From positions 1 to 64,000 of the forward strand of contig NZ_QJRI01000174.1 of the NCBI RefSeq assembly GCF_003254565.1: a stretch of 64,000 bases of DNA. Direction: 5' to 3'. Below the pieces are notes generated by a model, which saw only the letters and a list, made by a program, of their open reading frames with translations, did not search any database and was not told where the DNA came from. Below, one piece after another: positions 1-9,100 of this stretch (position 1 is its first letter; each line of letters opens with the position of its first letter). This DNA comes from Flavobacterium nitrogenifigens. Lineage in GTDB: Bacteria; Bacteroidota; Bacteroidia; Flavobacteriales; Flavobacteriaceae. Both the position numbers and the translations under genes were made by a program.

Positions 1-1704
1 CGGCAAAGGATTCACGGCTACTGTAAAATTGGTCGGTGCCGAAATGCACCCATTTGCATTTTTTACGGTTAGAGTTCCTGTATATGTGCCCACAGCTGTT
101 CCCGCTGGAACTGCAATATTGATTGAGTTAGCAGGTAAGCTTGCATCTGTAATTGCTACAAAATTATTAATGGGACTAGCGCTCCAAGCAATACTATAAG
201 TCGTTGGTACATTGGTTGGAGCTGTATAAGGTAATGTCACATTTTGCAGATTTGCACTTGCACACACTCCAGCAATACTGCCTAACGTAATTGCAGGTAG
301 TGAATTTACAGTAACTGTAAAACTATATACTGAAGATACACATCCCGCCGTATTCGCTACTGTTAAATTTCCAGTATAAGTACCTGCTTGAGTATTAGCA
401 GGTATTTGAATATTAATTGGACTCGCCGTTAAACCTGCATTTGTAACTGGCAAAAAACTATTTGCTGGACTTGCATTCCAAGTGATGCTATAAGTAGAAG
501 GTGTATTGGTTGCATTGCTATACGGCAGTGTCGTGCTCTGTAAACTAGAATTTGCACATACAGCTGTCGTGGCGCCCAGTGTTAATGTTGGCTGTGCACC
601 TACTACAATGTCCACAGAATTATTTGTAGATATTGTAGAAGTACAGTCTACAGAAGTCAAAGAAGTAACTGTAATTGTACTAGTTCCTAAAACATTTAAT
701 CCAACAGCTGTAAAATTTCCTACGCCATTGGATCCTACCGTCATCGTTGCTGTTAAACCTGTAAATGCTGGACTGCTTCTATTATAAGTCACTGTATATG
801 TGCCAGCAGGCAATGTTGTTGATGTGCCTGTAAGCACCACTAGTGAAGTTGTACCTGTTGCTGTGCAAACATTTGGTGCTGATATTGAACTAAAACTATA
901 CGTTTTGCAAGTATAAGTAATGTTAACCTGACCTCTTGCGCCAGTTCCTCCATTTTGTAAAGTAGAAGCACTTATAGCTCCTCCTCCTCCTCCTCCGAAT
1001 ATACTTCCTGCACTTCCTGCATCTGTCGCTAATATTAAAGTGCTTCTTGCCGCTCCTCCCCCTCCTCCAAGTCCAGGACCAAAGTTACCAGCATTTCCTC
1101 CAGCACCAGAAGTAAGAAGTAAACCTACTGCCGCACTTCCACCAGGATCCCCATTTGAACCATTAGCAGTAGAAAGATTCCCAGTAGCTCCAGTACCTCC
1201 TGCTCCTCCAGTTGGGTTAGAATTCGTTGCAACATTTGCATTACCCCCTAGACCTCCTGGCGCATAGACAGAACCACCAGGCACTGTTACACCCGATGCT
1301 CCACCTGCGGCTCCATTACCTGTTCCTCCTGTATTAGTTGGTCCTACAACAACATTCAAATTAGATAATCCTGTTGTGGCAATTGTTCCTTTTGCATAAG
1401 CTCCACCGCCGCCGCCGCCGCCGCTCCTTCCAACTAATAATGTCACATTTGCAGCGCCTCCGGCACCTCCAGCACCCCAAGCTTCTACAGTAACAACGTC
1501 CATACCTGCAGGGAGAGGAAAAGATGAATTACTCGTTGAAATCGAATGTACTAAAGTTTGTGCTTTGGAAGTAGTATAAAAAATTGAGAAGAATAAAATT
1601 AATAGAAATCTTAATCTCCAATTGAAATTTAATGGTTTCCCAATGCAAGTTAATAAAGTTGAAAAACTGAAGAAATTCAGCGCAGTAAGTAAATCTTTTT
1701 TCAT
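1..1704 (-). CDS. Glycine-rich, PKD/Ig-like secreted surface protein (C-terminus beyond window)
   Basis: The frame is open from the ATG at 1704 to the window edge, giving 568 codons of a larger protein. It starts with a long signal region with two hydrophobic stretches, ending in TTSKA-Q around residue 49. A Gly/Ala-rich stretch follows (about residues 70-235) with runs of six or more glycines, like bacterial glycine-rich domains. After it come Cys-containing Ig/PKD-like repeats of about 85 residues, each closing with a strand like FTVTVNSLP. Neighbouring genes in the same orientation are T9SS type C cargo, so this is probably also a T9SS-exported adhesin; the diagnostic C-terminus is not visible. 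Export and surface location are inference; the exact function is unknown. Confidence 0.8.
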   Translation of the reverse strand, partial: MKKDLLTALNFFSFSTLLTCIGKPLNFNWRLRFLLILFFSIFYTTSKAQTLVHSISTSNSSFPLPAGMDVVTVEAWGAGGAGGAANVTLLVGRSGGGGGGGAYAKGTIATTGLSNLNVVVGPTNTGGTGNGAAGGASGVTVPGGSVYAPGGLGGNANVATNSNPTGGAGGTGATGNLSTANGSNGDPGGSAAVGLLLTSGAGGNAGNFGPGLGGGGGAARSTLILATDAGSAGSIFGGGGGGAISASTLQNGGTGARGQVNITYTCKTYSFSSISAPNVCTATGTTSLVVLTGTSTTLPAGTYTVTYNRSSPAFTGLTATMTVGSNGVGNFTAVGLNVLGTSTITVTSLTSVDCTSTISTNNSVDIVVGAQPTLTLGATTAVCANSSLQSTTLPYSNATNTPSTYSITWNASPANSFLPVTNAGLTASPINIQIPANTQAGTYTGNLTVANTAGCVSSVYSFTVTVNSLPAITLGSIAGVCASANLQNVTLPYTAPTNVPTTYSIAWSASPINNFVAITDASLPANSINIAVPAGTAVGTYTGTLTVKNANGCISAPTNFTVAVNPLP

Positions 1705-2083
1705 CTTGTGCTATTTTAGTAATTGAAAAATGAATTCAAACTCAAAACAAGATTAATTGCAAAATCAAGCAATATCAGGAGTAAAAGAAGCACTCTAATT
1801 TTACAATCAATGTAAGGCAGATAATTGATAGTTATTAAAACTATCCGTTTTGAAGAAAAAATTTAACCGTTAAGGCTTACAAAAACATTTAATCGATTTA
1901 TTATGCTTTTAATCGATTGAAACACACTACAAGGTACGATTTTATTTACATTAAAATTAAAATTGTAATGCTAAGCCTCAATTTTAACATGTTTGCAAAC
2001 AAAAACGTGAAGAATAGGAAAAAACTGTTAAAATGACATCAATACACTATAAATCAATACATTACAATATATGTCAAATAAAA
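1705..2083. other. AT-rich intergenic region upstream of the glycine-rich gene
   Basis: This stretch holds no convincing coding sequence. It should contain the promoter of the leftward glycine-rich gene, but I could not find a clean TAnnTTTG box on the minus strand. A terminator for the next gene borders it on the right. Confidence 0.5.
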
Positions 2084-2113
2084 AATCCTTTTGCAAAAAA
2101 TTACAAAAGGATT
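2084..2113 (-). terminator. Terminator of the delta-60 repeat gene
   Basis: A perfect 10-bp stem (AATCCTTTTG / CAAAAGGATT) with a 10-nt loop lies 22 nt after the stop codon. In the direction of transcription it is followed by a T-rich tract (TTTTATTT). Confidence 0.75.
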
Positions 2114-2135
2114 ACGGACTCATTTTATTCTATTT

Positions 2136-5100
2136 TTAAAAAATCACTTTTTTGGAAGTTGATTTGCCATTTTCAAAAATGACCTTTACCAGTAAAACCT
2201 GATGAGAAGAGAATAGATTCTCGATAAATATCTTTTTGGAATTAAACTTATCTTTTTTATATAGTTTATTTCCAGAAAGATCAAATATTATGACCTCTCT
2301 AATGTTTTCATTAAAAGACTCAATATTTATTATTTGATTTTTAACGTATACTAAAGTACTTTTAGAACTCCCATCAAAAACCTCATTCCCTAAAGCTTTA
2401 TAAGCATAAACTATTGAAAAACGATTGCTAAAAGTTCCCACTTCTGAGTTAAAATGATATGAACTTTCAGAAAGATTATGATATTTGTTCAAAGCTTTAT
2501 CTACCAAAAAAATATTGATTTCGCTAAACAAGTCATCCTGATGATCAATTTCTAGAGTTAAATTAGTTTTCATATCCGATCTATATCCCAACTTAATCGA
2601 ATCATCCTCTGAAAAAGGTAGAGCCCTCCCCTGAATTATCAGTTTTTTACTTTCCAAAACGCTATAGAGATCAACTGCTTGACCCGAACCGAAGGATTCT
2701 GCATCATAACCATCTAAAGCATTAGAAGCTTCTTTAGCATAACCCAATAAAATCTGCTTAAACGCTCCATCGTTATTATAAAGATTTAGCCAGAATCGAA
2801 GTCTTTCCATTTCTGCTTTAACCTCAGAGTTTGCAGGCTTAAAGAAAATGTTATTACGAGCTTTAACTCTCATACTGTTATTAAACTCTATGGAGCCTTC
2901 GGAACTACTTTTTATAAAAAAACCTTGTCCTGAAGCTATAATTCCATCTGGTGAAGTAATATAGTTAGTCGAATTTAGAGTAGAAGTTATTCCAACACCT
3001 CCTAAAAGATTATATACAACATAATCATTTGCCGAGTATTTGCCATTTACAGGTGGTGTACCATGCGTCCAAAAATAAAGTGCTCCTTGTATTTTTGAGG
3101 AATTGGCTTTTATAAAAAGATCAGCATTTATAGCAGATGGATATGGATTTCCAATTAAATAATAGCGATCCTTCATTTTTAGTTCAGCATTAATCTTTCC
3201 GTTATTTGGAATTCCCTTAAAAACTCCTTCAAAAATCGCTCTATCTGTAATTGAATAATTCTGTGGTGCCCTAATACTATAACCCTGTCCAGGAATCATA
3301 GTCATCGTTCCGTTATAGTTTATAACCCAATGAGAAATGGGATCGTACCAATAGTATTTATCTCCAAGGGTATTGGGCGAAAAATCACTCATTTTTTGAT
3401 TACCAACGGCCGAAGACCAATAGGTGATATCGTAGCGAATCACTGGACTTGTTCTTCGCGTTAAATGGATAACACCCGTATTTACCATATCATCGTCTGA
3501 CTGATATAAACTTGCCGTATCTTCTAAGACCAAAGTTCCGGAACCAGTATATGCAAACTCTATTGCGAGAGTATTATTTTCTAACAAGGTAACAGTCTTA
3601 CCCTCATCAATATTGCAACCACAAACGGCAGTAGTGCTTAATTGGGGAAAATTTTCTTTAAAATATACATCTTTTCCTGCTGAAGGCGGACCATTTGACC
3701 ATGAAATTCCATTCCAAACCGTCGTATTCACGCAGAGTTTTAAACGGACAATTCTATGCTTTGAAATACCAGAAACCAAATTAAAATTACCTCCAATAAG
3801 CAATTTATAATCCTCCGTAAATTTCATATCAAAAAGAGTATTATTTAGAGGCGCAGTAAAAGAATTATCAATAGCACCAGAAGGCATCAATCTAATAAGT
3901 CTGGAAGCTGTGGTATTTTTATATGTACCTGAAAAGGCGCCCCCAACCAAAATTCGGTCATCTGGCTGAACTAAAATGGAGCGTACATCCCCTTTACTAA
4001 ATCCTGTCCCAGATTCAAATGTTGCATCAAGACTTCCATCTGTGTTCAGTCTAATTATTCTTTTTTGGGAAATCCCATCAAAGGTTAAAAATGAACCGCC
4101 AACAATAATCTTTTGATCTGACTGAAGTGCGATTGCATAAACATATTTATCAAAACCAGTTCTGATATTAAAACTAGAATCAATACTCCCATCAGCATTT
4201 AAGCGAACCAACCCCGAAAAAGACTGCCCGTTAAACGTTTTAAAATGGCCTCCAAGAAGAATTTTTCCGTCTGGTTGCAGTACTATACTTTCAACAACCC
4301 CATCAGCACCAGAACCCGTATTAAAATCGTTATCTTTTGTTCCATCTGGAAGCAGTCTTGCAATTCTGTTGGCATTCAAAGTTGATCCATTATATTTTGC
4401 GAATGCCCCTGCAGCAATTATCTTTCGATCTGACTGAACCACAATTGTGTAAACCTGTCCATTAAATCCATCACCGCTATTAAATAATGTATCAATCTCT
4501 CCATTGGATAAAATCCTAACAATCCTATTGTTGGGTATATTATTGTATTTTGTAAAATTACCGCCAATAATTATTTTTCCATCTTCTTGCTGCACTGCTG
4601 TTTTTACAAAGTTATTTACACCAGAATTTCCATCATTAAAAGATTCGTCGGTAGAACCGTCCTCCAAAAGGCAAGTTAGCTTTGATATTGACTTTCCATT
4701 AAATTTATTAAACTTTCCGCCAATAATAGTTTTCTGATTTCGAAGAGGCAAAATGCTTAAAACAGAATTATCGAAGCCAATACCCGAAGATAAATACCCG
4801 ATATCATGTTCGCCATCACCACTAATTTTAGCTAATTTCCCCTGATTTTGTCCATTAAAAACAGAAAACGAACCTCCAATAAACCAAGAACCATCTTCGT
4901 CAAATTCTAAACTTAGGACAGCCGCTGAAGCTGGCCCAGAACCAATATCAAAATCAGTTTTCAAGGTTCCGTCTGAATTAAGAAAAACTAGCCGATTCAC
5001 ATCATTATTACAATACGAACCCGTAAAAGATCCTCCGACCATTACATCTCCATTCGAATCAATTTTGATAGTCTGAACTCCTTCTTTGCTAAAACCTGAG

Positions 5101-5987
5101 CCTGTTTGAAAACTTTCATCTTTTGTTCCGTCAACATTCAAACGAATAAGCCGATTGGCCATCACATCATTAAATTCAGTAAAATTTCCACCTATAATCA
5201 TTTTCCCATCAGGTTGCAGTCCAATCGCATTAACATCATCATTGAATCCAGTACCGCTATTAAATGTAGAATCTAAACTTCCGTTACTATTTAAACGTAC
5301 AATTCTATTTGCTGAAGTTCCATTGAATGTGATAAAAGTTCCAGTAAGAATTATTTTTTCATCAGTTGTAATCCTAGCATGTGTTATGTTTAATGCCGAA
5401 CCAGAACCAGTCAAAAAAGAAGAATCAAGCATTCCATTTGAAAATAAACGCGCCACTCGGTTTACTGTAGTATTTGCATATTTTGTAAAACTTCCAACAA
5501 TTATAATTTTACCATCAGACTGCATTGCAATGTCGTAAACAATTCCAGCCGTCGCTCCTATCGTAGTATTAAAGGTATCATCATAAGATCCGTCAGGGTT
5601 TAAACGAATCAGTCTTCCTGCATTAATACCGTTGTAGATTGTAAAACTTCCACCCAAAATAATTTTCCCATCTGGCTGCAAATATGACGCATAAATTTTG
5701 CCATTAAAACCAGTTCCCGTATCAAAGCTTTCATCTATTGAGCCGTTTGGATTTAAACGAGTAAGATAAGAAACGGGAGATCCATTTAAACTTAGGAAAT
5801 CTCCACCAACAATTAAGTTTCCATCTTTTTGTAAAAGAAGAGTTCGTACTGCCCAATCAAAGCCGTCTCCATACCGTCCGTCATCAAATACATTAAATGT
5901 TTGGTCAACTTTTCCCTGCTGTGCTAAAAGTATTGAATCTGGCAAATGTAAAAACAGGAATACACAATAGAATAAATTTCTAATCAA
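2136..5987 (-). CDS. Delta-60 repeat (beta-propeller) protein with T9SS type C sorting module
   Basis: Secreted protein of 1283 residues. A signal peptide (to about SILLAQ, residue 22) precedes 14 repeats of about 50-55 residues (residues 28-730). Each repeat carries a strand like LQPDGKIILGGSF followed by RLIRLNPDGS and D-x-F, which is the delta-60 repeat family; fourteen units would fit two seven-bladed propellers. From about residue 735 a long C-terminal module follows, with YWSSAV, SPNT, GQGYSIRAPQ, LIGNPYPSA, ALYFWTHG, GQGFFI and QGRALPF. It ends in a ~75-residue domain (VYVKNQIINIESF to SKKVIF) matching the T9SS type C signal shared with two neighbours. It has its own terminator. The ligand is unknown; surface display through T9SS is inferred from the family. 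Confidence 0.9.
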   Translation of the reverse strand: MIRNLFYCVFLFLHLPDSILLAQQGKVDQTFNVFDDGRYGDGFDWAVRTLLLQKDGNLIVGGDFLSLNGSPVSYLTRLNPNGSIDESFDTGTGFNGKIYASYLQPDGKIILGGSFTIYNGINAGRLIRLNPDGSYDDTFNTTIGATAGIVYDIAMQSDGKIIIVGSFTKYANTTVNRVARLFSNGMLDSSFLTGSGSALNITHARITTDEKIILTGTFITFNGTSANRIVRLNSNGSLDSTFNSGTGFNDDVNAIGLQPDGKMIIGGNFTEFNDVMANRLIRLNVDGTKDESFQTGSGFSKEGVQTIKIDSNGDVMVGGSFTGSYCNNDVNRLVFLNSDGTLKTDFDIGSGPASAAVLSLEFDEDGSWFIGGSFSVFNGQNQGKLAKISGDGEHDIGYLSSGIGFDNSVLSILPLRNQKTIIGGKFNKFNGKSISKLTCLLEDGSTDESFNDGNSGVNNFVKTAVQQEDGKIIIGGNFTKYNNIPNNRIVRILSNGEIDTLFNSGDGFNGQVYTIVVQSDRKIIAAGAFAKYNGSTLNANRIARLLPDGTKDNDFNTGSGADGVVESIVLQPDGKILLGGHFKTFNGQSFSGLVRLNADGSIDSSFNIRTGFDKYVYAIALQSDQKIIVGGSFLTFDGISQKRIIRLNTDGSLDATFESGTGFSKGDVRSILVQPDDRILVGGAFSGTYKNTTASRLIRLMPSGAIDNSFTAPLNNTLFDMKFTEDYKLLIGGNFNLVSGISKHRIVRLKLCVNTTVWNGISWSNGPPSAGKDVYFKENFPQLSTTAVCGCNIDEGKTVTLLENNTLAIEFAYTGSGTLVLEDTASLYQSDDDMVNTGVIHLTRRTSPVIRYDITYWSSAVGNQKMSDFSPNTLGDKYYWYDPISHWVINYNGTMTMIPGQGYSIRAPQNYSITDRAIFEGVFKGIPNNGKINAELKMKDRYYLIGNPYPSAINADLFIKANSSKIQGALYFWTHGTPPVNGKYSANDYVVYNLLGGVGITSTLNSTNYITSPDGIIASGQGFFIKSSSEGSIEFNNSMRVKARNNIFFKPANSEVKAEMERLRFWLNLYNNDGAFKQILLGYAKEASNALDGYDAESFGSGQAVDLYSVLESKKLIIQGRALPFSEDDSIKLGYRSDMKTNLTLEIDHQDDLFSEINIFLVDKALNKYHNLSESSYHFNSEVGTFSNRFSIVYAYKALGNEVFDGSSKSTLVYVKNQIINIESFNENIREVIIFDLSGNKLYKKDKFNSKKIFIENLFSSHQVLLVKVIFENGKSTSKKVIF

Positions 5988-6090
5988 AACAATGCAATTT
6001 AAATTAATATTGTAAGAATTAAGCTAAAATTACAAAGTTGTAAAATGGTGCACAATACCAAGATTTAGGGATATTGGTGTGCATAAAAAA

Positions 6091-6122
6091 GAGGCTGTCT
6101 CAAAAGTTTTCGAGACAGCCTC
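6091..6122 (-). terminator. Terminator of the Ig/FN3/PA14-like giant gene
   Basis: A perfect 11-bp stem (GAGGCTGTCTC / GAGACAGCCTC) with a 10-nt loop, followed on the minus strand by an A/T-rich tail reading TTTTTTATG. The same stem core recurs in the terminator near 16.56 kb. Confidence 0.8.
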
Positions 6123-6145
6123 ATATATTATTCTACTTTATATTT

Positions 6146-9100
6146 CTACAAATTAGAAAAAATAATTTTCTTGGTGAATGCATGTCCGTTCTCTAAAGTT
6201 ATATTTACCAATAGCACTTGATCACTAGAATGCAAGTTTTTAATTTGTAGTTCCGAAGCATTCACTTTGGTATTACTATATAATAACTCCGCACCAATGT
6301 TATAAACACTTATTTCTTTAATTGTTTCTTTAGAAGAGATAACATTTATTATTTTGTCTTTAACTGAAACTAAAATGTTATTTTCAAGATTTTCAAAATC
6401 ATCATTCCCTAAAGCTTTATTGGTATAGCGAAGAGCAAAACGATTTGAGTAAGTTCCTGTTCCACTTGTAAAAGTATAATTCTCTTTACGCAAATCTGTT
6501 ATAATTCCTAATGCTTTATCTTCTAAATAAACTTCCTGAGTTGCAAAGAAACCATCTGCATGGTCAATAGAAATTGTAAAATTACGATCTCCAGTAGCAT
6601 CGACACCACATTTGAATCCTAAAGGAATTACTTCTGTATTATCAAAAGGAAGTGCACGACCTTGGATCGTTAATCTTTTAGTATTGTTAATGCTATATAA
6701 ATCAACATAAGAGTTGCTTCCCATTGTAATCGCATCATAGCTTATATCAATATCATTTGTGGCTCCTTCCATGTAACCAATCAGCATTTGTTTAAAAGCT
6801 CCTTGCGAATTCGTAGCATTTAGCCAAAGACGATTTTTTTCAATTTTCTTAGTTTTAGCTGTTTTATAAAATTGTGTGTTTTCTGAGCTTCCTTTACGAA
6901 GATCGTTATTAAACTTTATTTGAGACACTGTTGGCATTGCAAAGAAACCCTGTCCTGCCGCAATATTACCTTTAAATTCGTTTGTTGGACCAGAAGGGTT
7001 ATTTACTCGTATAGATCCTACTCCATTATAAACAATATAATCTGAACTTATATATCTATAAGTATTGGTTCCTGAAATAATTTGAGGAGCTTGACTATGC
7101 GTCCAGAAATACAATGCACCTAATACATCTTTATTAGTGTCTAAAATTAAATCGCTAGCATCTACCGCAGAAGGATATGGATTACCCAAGAAATTCCACT
7201 TGTTTGGCTCTACCGCAACATTGATATCTCCATTGTTTGGCACTCCTGTGAATACTCCTGTAAATATAGATGGACTTGTTATACTGTGGTCCTGTGGAGC
7301 TCTAATGTTATAACCTTCTCCAACTCTCATAGGCTCCTTCCCGTTTATATCATATACCCATTTACCATTAAGTTCATCCCAGTAAAAATATTTATCATAT
7401 AGCGTATTTGGAGAAAAATCGTGCATAGTAAAACCTGCTTTTGTAACAGGCATTGACCAATATACTACATCATAACGGCTAAGGCTAACCGCTCTTTTGT
7501 ATACAATATCACCCGTATTTACTGCATCCTTACCTTGCAATAAACTCGAACCGCTTTCAAACACCAATTTGCCATTACTATTTATTGCATTTGTAACTGT
7601 TAATGTTACTCCTGATGGAATAATTACATCAGATCCGGCAGTAATAATTAAAGAACAAGCATCTATGTTTGTTTGAGCAAGAGCACTAAACGGCTGAACT
7701 GATCCAATACTAGAAATCGTAACCCTCTTGTTTCCATCTGGTGAACCGTTTGTCCATCCCGAACCGTCCCACTCTGTATCAACAGTGGTGTCATTTATCT
7801 TAACAGTTGCTATACCTGAAGTACAACCTGTCGTACTATTTGTTACAGTAAAGTAATGCGTTCCTGCTGTCAAATCTTGGATAGAAAAATTGGAAGATGT
7901 GCCATTAAATGGTCTAGCCCCCATATCACCAGTTTGGTTGATTGTCCAGTTTCCTGATAAACCAGTTATTGTTATACTTCCTAAACTGCTACAAGATGCA
8001 TCGTTGTTTTTTGTGATTGATGGGGTTGCAGGTGCTGGATTAACTGTTATTGTTCCTGCAGCGAAAACATTTCCGCATCCGCCATTCAATGTTACTGTAT
8101 AATTAAATGGGCTTCCTGAACTTGCTGTCGGAGTTCCACTTATCGTCACAACATTTCCGGACCAGTCTCCTATAACCCCTGCAGGAAGTCCTGTAACAGT
8201 GGCTCCTGTTGCTCCAGTTGTAGCATAACTAATATTAGTAATCGCAGTATTCTCACATACTGTCTGCGCATTAGTGCCTATAGCTGAAGTTAATGAAACC
8301 GTATTGGTTGGATTAATTATCAACGATTTCGTAACAGTATTTGAGCATGAACCATTTGTAATAGTATAGCCAACCGTCACCGTTCCTGAAGCTACGCCTG
8401 TAACAACGCCCCCTGTAGTAATACTTGCGTCACCTGTAACATTCGTTATCGACCACGTTCCTCCGCTAGTACTATTTGTAAAAGCAGGAGTTGAAGCGCC
8501 AATACAAACAGAGTTAGCACCACCTCCTATTGCTGCAACTGTAGGCAATGCTGCTGTTGTAACTGAAATCACATTAGATGCAACGGCGTACACTCCACAA
8601 GAATAAATAGGGTGAATTCTATAATAATATGTTACATTCGGCAAAAGATTTGTTACTGTAAAGGAAGAAATGTCTCCAACATCTTTACCATTAAAACCAG
8701 GAACAAAAGGACTGAAAGTATTTGAGGTTGAAACATCTAACAAATAAGTAGTTGCACCTGGTACCTTATTCCAATTGGCAGTAAAACCATTACATACTGG
8801 TAGAGTAGCTGCTGTAGCAGTCACTTTCCCTGTTATTATAGATCCTATCGATGAATAGGCAATAGAACAACCTCCACTTTTTACTACTGCTCGATAATAA
8901 GTTGTAACGCTAACATTAGAAACGGATAAGTTAGTCATTGTATTTGCAATTATTATACCAGGAGTATTAAAGTTATCAGTTGATGATTCCCATTGTACCA
9001 CATTACCTACATTCCCTGTTAATGTAAAAGTTGTACCGTTTGAAGCAGTACATCCTACAATACTTCCTGATAATGTACCGCCAATACTTGTCGGATTTAC

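Noticed and set aside
2136..5987. Periodic DNA repeats in the delta-60 gene that could look like a CRISPR or tandem array
   Set aside because: The period of ~150-165 bp is in frame and codes for delta-60 protein repeats; there are no identical direct repeats with unique spacers.
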